Origin: Antitrichia curtipendula
Lineage: Eukaryota; Streptophyta; Bryopsida; Hypnales; Leucodontaceae
Direction: 5' to 3'
DNA length: 64,000 nt
Assembly: GCA_951230915.1 (NCBI GenBank)
Contig: OX579636.1
Coordinates: 10,121,001 to 10,185,000 of the forward strand
This document shows positions 13,312 through 24,996 of this stretch, one piece after another (the stretch's first letter is position 1; each line of letters starts with the position of its first letter). A program made the translations under genes and the position numbers. The notes beneath the pieces are model-generated. The model worked only from the letters and a program-made list of their open reading frames with translations. It had not been told where the DNA came from and did not search any database.

Positions 13312-16122
13312 AATCTCAAGAAACCACTACAATTAGAGCTTAACATTTTGAATTCAAAGGAAAAAAACTCTTGAGAAAGTTACAATATTCAAACTACAAT
13401 TAATTTAAAAAGAATCTTTCAAATTTTGGTTTCAAATTTTGATTGAAAAGTAATGGTTTGTGCAATATTAGATCCAATTGTATGGACATGATCTATGGAC
13501 TCTATTTTACATCATTATTTTGAAAGTCATCATTACCTTACTTTTTTAACATAGATTTTTTTCACATTTGTACAATTTCAAGAATTTTGAATTGCTCATT
13601 GTCTTCCCTAGGATGAGAACACTAAGTTAGAAGACCCCACTTGTACTATGTGACTACCACGAAATTGCTTTATAGAGCTAGAATGCACCAAAAAGAAATA
13701 ATTTTCTAAAAATGACCCTAAAATATGAAGATTTTTTCTAAAAAACTTCAAATTAAGAAAAATATCTTGGATGAAATTGCCAATTTGTGAATGAAAACAA
13801 AATTATGGATATGTGATATATGTTAATGTGATATTTTCTATCCAATATGTGGATGAATGTTGAAATTTGAGCACGATTATAACATTTTATATTGCCACAT
13901 TGACAAAAAAAGAAAAGGAAAAGAAAAAGCCTTGGTGACTACACTAGAGGAAATGTAACTTTGAGCCCCAAATAGACTATCATCCCACGCACATGCGGGG
14001 GTTTTTGCCCCCCCCTCCGCCAATCCGCCTGGCCAGGTGGCGTGGGCTGAGTGGGGGGACCGGACTGGAGTGGGGGGATTGCACTGCTGGTCCGCATATG
14101 CATCCCCTCCACGTCCTGCCGCGCCAAGCCCTGCAGGGGTGAAATTTCAAATTTATGAAGTCCAGGAGGAAGGGGGTGTTAAAATTGGCCGCTCTGCTCT
14201 GAAGTCCGGGAGGGGGGTGTAAAATTGGCCGCTCCACCAGCCCTGGCAGTGGTCAAGTCCGCGAGGGCTCCCCCCGCCGGTCCGCCAAGAAGATCCTGGC
14301 GGACCCCGCCACCAGAACGGTGCATGTGCGTGGGGTGTATGGTGTCAAAGCATGGTGCTCCACAACCATGTCAACCTTGGAGCACCATGCTCTGAGATTA
14401 CTAGTACCCCTAGGGCTTGTGGGTCACATTTCTATTTGAATGAGCTATTTGGACCATTTGGGGGCCATTTTAAACCTTAAAGGACCGAGGCCTTTTTCCA
14501 TCAAAACACATTCAAAACCATCACTTCTATTGCAAAAAGCAAAAAAAAATTTAAATATTGTTTTTTCATATCTAATTATAGGATCTTATATTAGACTAGT
14601 ATCAAAACGTATAGAAGAAATTTCAAAAATTTTGACCACATAGATTACAAGATATTTGCATCCAAAGTGAAAAAAAACAATTTTTTTGCACCTTACTTGA
14701 CTAGATTTTTGACTTTGAACCTTCTTAACTTAATTTTTTATACTATTGATTTTGATTTTCTAAGTTTTTATGTTGAATACTTGAGTTGAGAGTCTAGGAA
14801 AAAAATTCAAGAAAAAAATACTTAATTTTTACTCATTAAAAATTTGTTAAGTAGAATTAGGCTCAAGATTGAAGGAAAAACTAAATTGTTAGTAGGTCTC
14901 AGATGAAATTGAAAAACAATAATCCCAAAGGTGAGATTGTTCTAGCAAAAAAATACAACTGTATCTAAGAATCGTTTTTGTAAAATTGAAAAAAATTGCA
15001 TTCAAAATGAATTCTAAATGTTATTTTTTCAAGAAGATGCTTAGATTGCCTGAAAGTTAAGATTGTCCATTACTTCTCATTAATAGTCCAAATAGAATGA
15101 ATCAAAGCTTCAAATGTAGACAAAAATATTTTGTTTCAGGAAAAAATATTTTAAGAAAATATTTTGACTTTTTGTGATTTTTTTGTGCTACCCGACAACC
15201 TTCATTTTTGGCTTATTGTGCCATAACTTTTTCTCCCAAGTAACAATTGAAATAAAAATTATATATCTATGAAGCTCTTGCAAAACCGCTCATCTTCAAA
15301 AAATACAAAAAAATTCAAAAAAATTTAGGCCATAAGAACCTACCGGGACCTAAATTGTCCTCCAAGGAGACAAACAGTCCTTTAGGGGTTAAACTATCCA
15401 TGACTTAATCTCTAAAGCCCTAAGGGTGTTTTCTATCAAAAAACACTCAAAACTAATACTTACGCTGCATTCACTTAAGTAAACCAATTTTATTTTTTTT
15501 GAATTTAACCATAGGAACTTTCACTTAACTTATCTGAGATCATATAGTAAAAATTTCATCAAATTTGACCATACGGATTGGAAGATATTAGCATCCAAAG
15601 TTGGCCAAAAAGTTTTTTCTTAAGAAGATGCTTAAATTGCCCAAAAAACTAAGATTGTCCATAACTTTCTCGTCCTTTGTCCAAATAGAATGAGTCAAAG
15701 CTTCACGTATAGATAAAGACATAATATTTTAGAAAAAAAATTCAAAAAAATTATTTTGACTTTTTGTAATTTTTTGGGAGCTACCCAGTAATCTCCATTT
15801 CTTGCTTATTGTGCCATAAATTTTTCATCCGGCATCCAATTGAAGCAAAATTATATATCCAGAAAGCTCTCACATAAATACACTACCTCAAAAAATCTCA
15901 AAAAAATTCATTTCAAATTGAGACATTAGGAACCTACCCGGTCCCAAATTGTCCCCCAAGGGGACAAATAGTCCTTTAGGGGTTAATACAATGCATTAAA
16001 AAAATTGAAGTAAACAATTTTTTTGATACAATTGAACATTACTACTACATTACTGGCACAAAAGGGCTCTCCTCCTTTTATAAGTTACTAGGTAGGTGGA
16101 ATTCAGACCATTTTTTGATAAA
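13312..16122 (+). repeat. Tandem duplication, copy A
   Basis: Starts AATCTCAAGAAACCACTACA and aligns base for base with copy B at 16123 through the Ca. 700 bp up to the MITE insertion, then on through GGTGTCAAAGCATGGTGCTC to GTCCTTTAGGGGTTAAACTA (15375-15399). It is about 920 bp longer than copy B. A 357 bp MITE plus a 3 bp duplication (13978-14340) and an extra ~560 bp internal copy (about 15400-15975) of the GTGCCATAA to GGGGTTAA segment account for the difference. The last part (15976-16122) matches 17828-18012. It has no coding capacity and belongs to the dispersed family seen at 1-9 kb. Confidence 0.8.
13981..14337. mobile_element. GC-rich 357 bp MITE with TAT target duplication
   Basis: Terminal inverted repeats CATCCCACGCACATGC and GCATGTGCGTGGGGTG match at 15 of 16 positions. 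TAT flanks each side (13978-13980, 14338-14340). The paralogous site in copy B (near 16795) reads GACTATGGTGTC with a single TAT, so the element ends are defined by an empty site. The element is strikingly GC-rich in AT-rich DNA. It contains a direct repeat, GAAGTCC(A/G)GGAGG to AAAATTGGCCGCTC, twice about 45 bp apart (near 14157 and 14202). It has no credible protein. The superfamily is uncertain: a 3 bp AT-rich duplication recalls PIF/Harbinger, but TAT is not the usual TWA. Confidence 0.88.
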
Positions 16123-18012
16123 AATCTCAAGAAACCACTACAATTAGAGCTTAACATTTTGAATTCAAAGAAAAAAAACTCTTGAGAAAGTTACAATATT
16201 CAAAATACAACTAATTTAGAAGAGGTTTTCAAATTTTGATTGAAAAGTAATGGTTTGTGCAATATTAGATCCAATTGGAAATGATCCAATTGGACATGAT
16301 CTATGGATCATATTTTACATCATTAGTTTGAACTTTGAAATTCATCATCACCTTAATTTTCTAACATACATTTTTTTCCAAATCTGTACAATTTCAAGAA
16401 TTTTGAATTACTCATGGTCTTCCCCAGGATGAGAACACTAAATTAGAAGACCCTACTTGTAATATGTGACTATCGAGAAATTGCTTTATAGAGCTAGAAT
16501 GTACCAAAAAGAAATAATTTTTCTAAAAATGACCCCAAAACATGAAATTTTTCTCTAGGATACTTCAAATTAAGAAAAAGATCTTGGATGAAACTGCCAA
16601 TTTGTGAATGAAAATAAAATTACCGATATGTGATATATGTTAATGTGATATTTTCTATCCAACATGTGGATGAATGTTGAAATTTGGAGCACGATTATAA
16701 CATTTTATATTTCCACATTGACAGAAAAAAAAAACCCAAAAAACCTTGGTGTCTACACGAGAGGAAATGTAATTTTGAGCACCATGTAGACTATGGTGTC
16801 AAAGCATGGTGCTCCACAACCATGTCAACCTTGGAGCACCATGCTCTGAGAATACTAGTACCCCTAGGGCTCGTGGGTCACATTTCTATTTGAATGAGCT
16901 ATTTCGACCACTTTAAACTCTAAAGGATTGAGGTCTTTTTTTCATCAAAACACACTCAAAACCGTCAATTCTATTGCAAAAAAAAAAAAAAAATTTAAAA
17001 TATTATTTTTTCATATCTAACCATAGAATCTTATATTAGAATAGTATAAAAATGTATGGAAGGAATTTCAGAAACTTTGACCGCATAGATTGCTAGATAT
17101 TTGCATCCAAAGTGAAAAAAACAAGTTTTATTGTACCTTGCTTGACTAGATTTCTGGCTTTGAATCTTCTTAACTTAATTTTTTGTACCATTGATTTTGA
17201 TTTTCTAAGATTTTATGTTGATACTTGAGTTGAGAATCTAGGAAAAAAATCCAAGAAAAAAATACTTAATTTTTACTCATTAAAAAATCGTTAAGTAGAA
17301 TTAGGTTCAAGATTGAAGGAAAAACTAAATTGTTAGTAGGTCTTAGATGAAAATGAAATACAATAATTCCAAAGGTGAGATTGTTCTAACAAGCAAATAC
17401 AACTTTGTCTAAGAATTATTTTTGGAAAACTAAAAAAACTGCATTCAAAAATGAACCCTAAATGTTATTTTTCAAGAAGATGCTTAGATTGCGCGAAAAA
17501 CTAAGATTGTCCATAACTTTCTAATTAGTAGTCCAAATAGAATAAATCAAAGCTTCAAATGTAGACAAAAATATGTAGTTTTAGGAAAAAATATTTTGAC
17601 TTTTTGTGATTTTTTTTTGCTACCCAACAACCCTCATTTTTGTCTTATTGTGCCATAACTTTTTCTCCCTCGTAACGATTGAAATAAAAATTATATATCC
17701 ATGAAACTCTTGCAAAACCACACATCCTCAAAAACATGCAAAAAAATTCACTAAAAATTTAGGCCATATGAACCTACCAGGACCCAAATTGTCTCCTGAG
17801 GGGGGGGACAAACGGTCCTTTAGGGGTTAAACTATCCATGACTTAATACAATGCATTAAAAAAGTTGAATTATACATTTTTTGTGATACATGTGAACATT
17901 TCTACTACACTACTGGCACATATAGGATGGCTTTGAAATTGTGGCACAAAGAGGGCTCTCCTCCTTTCATAAGTTAGTAGGTAGGTGGAATTCAAACCAT
18001 TTTTTGATAGAA
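16123..18012 (+). repeat. Tandem duplication, copy B
   Basis: Second copy of the unit starting at 13312, lacking the GC-rich MITE and the extra internal segment. It carries GTCCATAACTTTCTAATTAG..GTCCAAATAGAATAAATCAA (about 17510-17550), TTATTGTGCCATAACTTTTT (about 17644) and a decayed GTCTCCTGAGGGGGGG palindrome ahead of GTCCTTTAGGGGTTAA (17790-17830). Its end, TAGGTAGGTGGAATTCAAACC, matches the junction sequence at 16091, showing a head-to-tail arrangement. Confidence 0.8.
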
Positions 18013-18483
18013 AATGTTTTGACTCCAACTAACTTAACTCCAGCCAGCTGAGCAGAGCCGAGCTGAGCCTGGTCATGGCCGCTTGATGCATTGCTGCTCA
18101 ACTTAACTTAAGTTAAACTCTAACTTAAGTTACATGAGCTTCCCTTAACTTGGTTGAAATGACTTGTATGGAATCAAGTGCAGTCTGTCCAGATCAGTCC
18201 TTTGCCAAGAATCTTTTTGAACCCATCTGAATGGTGCTGACAATTTGGTTTTCACAGGAATCACTCAGGCGGTGGTACCCCAAATTTTCAAAAAAGACTC
18301 ATGTAATCATGTTCCTTGATATAGGAGTGACAGCCTGATTGTCATACATACGATGGAGACCCATGGCATGCGTGGTCTTGCTTGAAATGAACTTAACCTA
18401 ATCCAAGAGGAGCCCCCTGTCAACTCAGCCTGCCCTCGGATGTTCATCCATGATATTTACTCCCGGAGCCCTGCACCGCCCTC

Positions 18484-18650
18484 CTTCGGGGACCCGGCTG
18501 TTTTTTTCATCCTCCTCGGCCACCGTCTTTGGGCACCCGGTTGGTTTTTCATTGGCTTCATCCCCGTCTTTGGGTACCCGGCTGGTTTTTCATTGCCCCC
18601 GTGCCTTTGGGCACCCTATTTTTTCATTCTCCTCTCCCCTTCCTCGAGCC
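18484..18650 (+). repeat. Short tandem repeat, ~4 units of 37-43 bp
   Basis: Units begin CTTCGGGGACCCGGCTG (18484), CTTTGGGCACCCGG (18527), CTTTGGGTACCCGG (18568) and CTTTGGGCACCC (18605), each followed by a T run and CATT or CATC. It sits in a locally GC-richer island that ends near an AATAAAG motif (about 18688), so it could be part of an LTR or a transcript end. No partner LTR was found. Confidence 0.65.
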
Positions 18651-18962
18651 CTTCCTTTGGATGTGCTCATGCCTCTAGGTGTTGATCAATAAAGTTTCAA
18701 CCTAAAAGGAGCTCTCAAACTCGAGAGTGTTCATTAGGTAAGAATACCTATTTGCAATCCCTACCGTATTGCATCATGATGCATATCATGTCTGCATTTC
18801 CAAACCAAAATCTAGAGTTGTCACCCTTGTCTTACTCGTGTGGCACAAATTTCATAAGAAGTGAATGATTATCCTGTTCAAAAATAAAGAAGGGGTGTGC
18901 ATAGTGACGCAATCATGTGTACTTACCTTCATTGGAGTTGTATCCATATTCGACTAGTATAG

Positions 18963-19145
18963 ATGCCACATTTAACTACTTCTAGATTATTCAATGAATT
19001 TTGGACTTTTGAAAGTCCATAATTAATAATAGTCATTGGGAGATCTCACGATGTTTTAGATTATCTCCTAATGACCATTGTGAGATTTCCCAATGACCAT
19101 TATTAATTATGGACTTTCAAAAGTCCAGAAGTACTTAAATATGGC
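18963..19145. repeat. Long hairpin / foldback element
   Basis: The arms 19002-19049 and 19080-19127 are reverse complements over 48 bp with two mismatches (start TGGACTTTTGAAAGTCCATA, palindromic in itself) around a 30 bp loop. Outer flanks also pair (ATGCCACATTTAACTACTTC against the complement of GAAGTACTTAAATATGGCAT), interrupted by a ~19 bp insertion in the left arm. It may be a small foldback transposon or a young small-RNA hairpin. No clear target duplication. Confidence 0.8.
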
Positions 19146-20073
19146 ATATAGAGATTACTTATAAGATTAATTAGACAAATAAAATTTGCATCTGTAAAAT
19201 TTACGATCTTATGGTATTGTGAAATTTTGTCATGCATTCATGCCAATTTTAAAGTCATGGGAAATATAAGAATGATCTTTGAAATTTAAAAACATCATCT
19301 ATTTTCAACCAAGCACATTGAATTCCAAATGGAATTTTCATTTACTACAAAAAGCATGAACTTTGGCCTAAGTGTAAACTTAACTTAGACCATAACCCAT
19401 TTCTTGGGCAATCACCTCGGCAATCACCTATGTAAGAAAGTGAGTGGTCCTCGTAGATTTACTATTAGGCTTTGAAATTTTGAACTTTGAGTTTTGTTTT
19501 GTTTTCTCCCGCTTAGGAGGGTGAACTGGTTCAATTGGTGCTAAAGAGTATTAAAAGACATAGTAAATCTGAATAGACATTATTTCGAAAGGCCAACTTG
19601 AAAGCTTGGCTCCTATTAGGCTTTGGGCGCTCTCATTTTGTTTTTGATCCATGGCAAGGAGAGCGTGGAGTCCAACCCATGTTGGTTGTTGTTTTGAATC
19701 AATGATTGATCAAATGTGATTGTCTATTTGGATTTGTTTGTGTTATTGATTGATGAGTGCTTATTGTGTGGATATGTGCATACCAAATTAGAATTACAAT
19801 TGTGAAAATTGTGGGATCTACATGAGTTAATTGGGTTGATGTTGTTGAAGTTGAATCACATGTATTTGGAATGTTGAGCAACTAATTTGGAAATAGATCC
19901 CTAATTGAAATTAGAAGCTAAAGATCATTTTTCTATTGCTATAAATTTCCATTGACTCCCTAGGATCGAATTTAATATACTATAGGATCATTTCCAAATT
20001 GGTTATTATTCTATTTCAATAGTCCCTTACTTTGGTCTTGGTGTAAGCCAATCTTAATACAAGAATGTGTGAC

Positions 20074-20076
<3 letters not shown>
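19146..20076. other. Intergenic, no gene seen
   Basis: AT-rich sequence with no coding frame of note on either strand. Confidence 0.45.

Positions 20077-20115
<39 letters not shown>
20077..20115 (+). repeat. (AGT)13 microsatellite
   Basis: Thirteen uninterrupted AGT triplets. Confidence 0.97.
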
Positions 20116-21901
20116 TCTTTAATTGATATCTAGTAACAATCTATTCATATTTAGATGTGATAGGAAGTATCTAGATATTCCAAGACATCCATGGTATTCA
20201 TTTCTAAAATCAAGTTTCTATAGTAAGAAATCTATATTTATATTTGTCAAAATCCCGTAGTCAATCATTTCAATTAGATAACTACCTTTGAAAATTTATT
20301 AAAGTTGTATTATATATTTAGAAAATATTATGGACAAGGATTTTTATTTTGAGTGATCCCATATGAGTGCCACTCCTTCCAAAATCAAGAATTGTAAGTA
20401 GTCCTATAAGGAAGGCAACCCATTCTTGATCAGCCCTCCATTCTACCAATGTGGTTTGTTCTTTTTGGTGTAGGAAGTAATGAGCAATGATAATGATATA
20501 GTTCTTAGCGCAGTTGTGGCACATTATGATTGGCTACAAGACTCTCAGTATTGCAACTAGATCCTTTTTGGATTTTGCAACTAGCCCTTAGTTGGAAACA
20601 TGAAAGTCTATATGACCGGTATGGGTTGAATATAATATTTAGCTAAAAAATTCACAGTAATTATGTTTTGAGAAATAAAAATTTGGAAAATTATGGAAAC
20701 ATTACAAACTCTATTTCTACACACAGGAAAAAAATTACACTGAAGAAATTTGCCCTGCAAATACATGTATTTGCTTAAGTAGTAAGAAATGGATTGCCTC
20801 CTTTATTCCTCTCCAAAGAAGGATGGATGAAAACAATAAACCTAATTTATATGTTGGATCAAACTTGCGGACTTTTAAGGTTATTATGACTACATTAATG
20901 AACGAATTTTTACTAGTAGTTATTGATTATAATGGTACAAAGAAAACCATTGCACCTACTAAGCATGCAATGAACTTGTTTGAATATGATAGATTTGTAG
21001 GTTTTATACCTAAATCCTAAATCATTTTCCTAAGTATCTATGCTACTACTACTGAAGTTGTCTAAGTAAATAAAAAACATATCAACATTGATATCATTAT
21101 ACAAAATGACTCAATAACATATCACTACCTTTAGAATACTCAATTGATATAAGATGGTTTTAATATTTTAATTCATATATGCCATAAGTATGTATACTTT
21201 TGACCCTTGAACAATTGGTGAAAATCATCCTTTGGGTTCTTTAATAGAGATTAACTATATTATCAAAGTTGGCAAACCATTTTATCTTGAAAATCTAGGT
21301 TGATGAAAACAAAAAACATTATTTTTTTTAAATGCACCTCCTATGGGTATATATGAGTATGGTATACATATAACATAAGATACAAAAATTGATATCAATT
21401 TCTATGCATTCAAATACAATATACACACAATGAATTATTCCATACACTTTGTCAAACTTGCACAAAGATTTTAATACATGATTTGAAGAATTTGGAATTT
21501 TTTTGCAAGTTCATTCGTAATACAAAAAAATAATCACTAATACTTTAGTGCCACATAGCCCTTGTGAATTTATATTAATTATAAAATCACTTCTAGACGG
21601 TGTATTTAAGCACATGGAGTGTATTTGAGCACAATTAGTTTAAAGCTTTTGAGCATATTTCTTTTGAGGCAATAGTGACTAAGCACTCATGTACACCTCC
21701 CAAATAGATTAACTTAAGCCTCAAAAGTGATGATCTTGTCTATTTACTAACCAATAAAAAGACATTTATTGGCAATTCATTAACCATATAATATAGAGAC
21801 AAATGTTGGCTATTTACTACATTAAATGTAGCCAAGACTAGATGTGGTGTTTACAATGTTTATTCATTGAAAAGTCAACCGTAAGTATAACTTATAGGAC
21901 T
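20116..21901. other. AT-rich intergenic, nothing firm
   Basis: Holds one 65-codon ATG-initiated plus-strand frame (20823-21020) with no recognisable domain. Otherwise only A/T-rich sequence downstream of the minus-strand SRR1-like gene. Confidence 0.45.
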
Positions 21902-22654
21902 TCAATTGGTCTTAATAAAAATTATTAATATCAATAATGATGTATACTTCCAACTGCACTTCTCTTTTTCTTTTATGTATATTCTTATTGCTTCCCTTGG
22001 AAACAAATGCCAAGTTGCAGACAAAGATTTATTTGGCCCCACCAAATCCAATTCAAGGCAATGGTTTCGAATACCATTGAGGCATTCCAGTTTTCCATCG
22101 AGTATACTAAGGTGAAATGTATCGCACAATTTATTTATGCTATTTCCAAGTATTGCAATCCATCCGAGGGACCATGGTTTGATATTTTCTTCTAGAAGAT
22201 TGTCCATCAAATAAAAAGTACAATGAGGCAAATAAAATATTGTGGGCTTATAGGCATGCCTTCTTCCATTTTCATTGAGTTTGATTCGTGTACATCCTAA
22301 AGCAGTCATAACATTATATTCCAATTCTGACAAAATTGGATCATATACATATATTTCTCCAATGCAAATATATTGTTGTTTCAAAAGAAGAATCAAAGCA
22401 AGTTGTAATTGTGAAATTTCCTCTTCAACAATTGAACCTATTCCATATATAACCACATCAATTTTAACTTGTGATTTGTGTTGAGTAGATTTGGTTTTTT
22501 TGTAATTATTCTTCAATGTTTCTAAAATTTGAAGGAATTCTATTTGTTTGATCATTTTTTCAAAAAAAATAGATGATTGAAGTTTTCTTTTGCATTCCTG
22601 AATCACACTATAAAGTTCTAGATTGAAAAGTTCTTTAGAGTGAAAAATTTCCAT
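21902..22654 (-). CDS. SRR1-like protein (single exon)
   Basis: A 250-residue protein from the first ATG (22654); the frame is open a few codons further up but without ATG. It matches the SRR1 domain. There is a basic, helical N-terminal lead (about 1-60), then DVVIYGIGSI (66-75), a LQLALILLLKQ helix, the YVYDPILSELE segment, LGC, NENGRR (about 127-132), PTIFYLPHC (137-145) and ILGNS (168-172). A C-terminal W-x-LFPREA resembles the conserved W-x-FFP. Arabidopsis SRR1 acts in phytochrome B signalling and clock function; the biochemical role of the domain is poorly known. Length fits the family. Codon use is very AT-rich like the surroundings. The lack of introns could mean a retrocopy or a genuinely intronless gene. 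No in-frame stop or frameshift is visible, so it may be functional. Confidence 0.82.
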   Translation of the reverse strand: MEIFHSKELFNLELYSVIQECKRKLQSSIFFEKMIKQIEFLQILETLKNNYKKTKSTQHKSQVKIDVVIYGIGSIVEEEISQLQLALILLLKQQYICIGEIYVYDPILSELEYNVMTALGCTRIKLNENGRRHAYKPTIFYLPHCTFYLMDNLLEENIKPWSLGWIAILGNSINKLCDTFHLSILDGKLECLNGIRNHCLELDLVGPNKSLSATWHLFPREAIRIYIKEKEKCSWKYTSLLILIIFIKTN

Positions 22655-24109
22655 TATAAAATGGATCAAGGTTGTTAAGAATGTCTATTTTGTAGGGACT
22701 CTTTTCAAAACAAAGTTGTCAATACATAAACAATAAAAGTTTATTATAAATGGAAAATAACACTATATGTTGTAACTATAAATAATAGTTTTATTAAATT
22801 TGTATTTAAAATAAAAAATATAATTTATTAATTTGTTTGAACAAATATAAATATAATATAAAAAATTTGATTTTGATTTGTATATAAATACTTATTGAAA
22901 CTTTTATTTTTATGTATTTTATTTTTATGTATTTTACTTTTATGTATTTTACTTTATTTCACATTTCTAAGATGTATTTGAATTTATCTCTACATTTATT
23001 TTTTACTTTTAAAAAAATGTTGAAGGCTCTAAACAAAAGAATTATAGGTTTTAAAATGCTTGAGACTTTATAATTGAACTATGTTATAAATATGTTCTAT
23101 TTGTTTGTGTACAAAAATAATTAATGAATTAGGAATCTACAATGAATATTTTTATTAGTTTTTAATTTAATAAGTGATGTAAAAAAAGGTCGTTTAGACT
23201 TATTTCAACACTATAATTTGTAATCCTTAGAGTTCATTTGTTATAATTCTAGCTCCATTTCTTAATTATCTAACTAAAACCTCAAATATTAGACTTGTGG
23301 ACACCACAACCTTTGAGACAACACTATCATGGTTTGTACTATTGCTCAAAAGGGATACTTTCTATGAGACAATTTTGAAAACTTCATGGCCAAATTCAAT
23401 GCTTGTTTTAGTAAAAGTGGATCAAAGAAGTTTGAAGAATTCGTAATTATGGCCCTTCATCTAGATAAGAAGATTAATTTTTGTTACGACTACAAATTTC
23501 AATAATGGTTCTATGAGTTGGATTAGGCATTAGAAGTGGTTGTAATAAAGTAATTTTAGACTTGGTAATACGATGATATGCATGATTTACTCACAAAATT
23601 TAGTTTGAATAAATAGGTACCTATATTACAAGTTTAGGCATGTGACCCCCCAACATTGAACTTTCTTTGGTGAAAATTTTGAGATTTTTTGTAGAGGGAA
23701 AGATGTGCATACATATGTTTTCTACATATCTCCTCAATCAAAACTTGAAAATTCATCAAACAATAAGTTATCATGTAAAACTTTAGAATTGACTTAAAAA
23801 ATTCACCCAAAATGAAATTTTACTTTTTACGTAATGAAATTTGATATTGTTGATTGAGATTGCGTAAGGATGCAATGATAATCATGCATGCTAAAATAGA
23901 CCTATTACATTCCACATTGTCCAAAAATTCTTTAAATGGCTCAAATATGTAGTACAATATGTAACTCTGTAACATTGTATAACCAAGGAATGGTCTTCCT
24001 TATGCTTTGGGAAGGTATTATGCCTCCCTAGATGCACGAAAGGGACTTATTAGTCAATTGAAGGATTGGGGGTGGTTGAGGAGCCATCAATAAGACAATT
24101 TCTTTCACT
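22655..24109. other. AT-rich sequence 5' of the SRR1-like gene
   Basis: No coding frame recognised. A TTTTATGTATTTTA string is repeated four times near 22908-22955. Any promoter of the SRR1-like gene would lie at the left edge, but no clear TATA box could be singled out from the AT-rich background. Confidence 0.4.
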
Positions 24110-24398
24110 AAGGTAACTACACCTAAAATTGTACAAATAAACAATTCAGCATGGTTCCCATTATTATGTTGGATTTTTTTTTGTGGGGTCCTCTTGGTAG
24201 TGAATATGAAATTCTATATTCTCTTAGAATACATTTTTTGAACACCATATGAATAAACTATTGAATTTTCAAAGTGCTAGAAATAGGTGTTCTTAAAAGC
24301 AATCACAGACTCTCATAAATAGTGGGAGTACATTTTAGGCAAGAATATTATGTAGTGTACAATTTTAGGTAGCGTGTGCTTTTAGGTGTAGTTACCTT
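24110..24398. mobile_element. MITE with AAGGTAACTACACC ends, TA flanks (copy 1)
   Basis: The left end AAGGTAACTACACCTAAAA (24110-24128) is perfectly repeated in inverse at 24380-24398. Each end can be read as TA followed by AGGTAACTACACC, consistent with a TA target duplication (Tc1/mariner-like). Subterminal motifs recur: ACCTAAAATTGTACA (24121-24135) is inverted at 24356-24370, and another GTACATTTTAGG lies near 24329. About 289 bp, noncoding. A second copy with the same ends lies at 56324-56585. Confidence 0.85.
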
Positions 24399-24996
24399 AT
24401 AAGGGTCCCCTTTTCAACAATGCAAAAGAGACCCCTTGCCTCGTTGGTAAACAATGCCGTATATTTATTGCAGAAGGCCACTGTATGTACAGTCAGTTGG
24501 GTTTTGCCCCTGCTTGCGGAGTCACAATGTCAAGCTCTGTCTTTGTGATTTGTGTCAATCCAAAAGGCCTCCTACGATGTTGTTGTGGCAAGCATATGTC
24601 CCCTAGCCACATCAATCCCTTCTCACCCACCCACGCCGTCAACTTCCTTTGCAATAAGCTTACTGTAAGAACCCAGTCAACATTTTCTTCATAGCCGCCC
24701 ATCCCTCTGCACGTCCACAACTGAATAACTTATGGTAGATGTCCTGGAGTTTAGCGATTCCATAAGAACATGCGCAAGCACCAAACCACAAGTTCCAAGT
24801 GGACATCCCCCACCTAACCTAAATTTCAGGGTGGGTGGAGAATCTCCTCTCTGAATGTCAGGCAGCCTCCCTTTTGATCCATGAACCTTCTACTTCCACA
24901 CATGATGATCCTTTTCTTCCCATTTCCTTATGGTTTCTTTTTTCTCATTTCGGCTCAAAAGAATGCACCAAATTGACACAGCTAGGCATCCAAATG
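24399..24996. other. Less AT-rich stretch, unresolved
   Basis: Base composition shifts towards GC here and stays so to about 30 kb. No frame could be tied to a family; short frames on both strands lack domains. Confidence 0.35.

Noticed and set aside
13939..14237. Proline- and glycine-rich frames on both strands
   Set aside because: They are by-products of the GC-rich MITE at 13981-14337.
18440..18692. Two overlapping ~80-codon frames rich in Pro, Ser and Phe
   Set aside because: They are produced by the short GC-rich tandem repeat; no start context or domain.
20823..21020. 65-codon ATG frame on the plus strand
   Set aside because: No domain recognised, isolated in AT-rich DNA, and length is within what chance allows. 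Not called as a gene.
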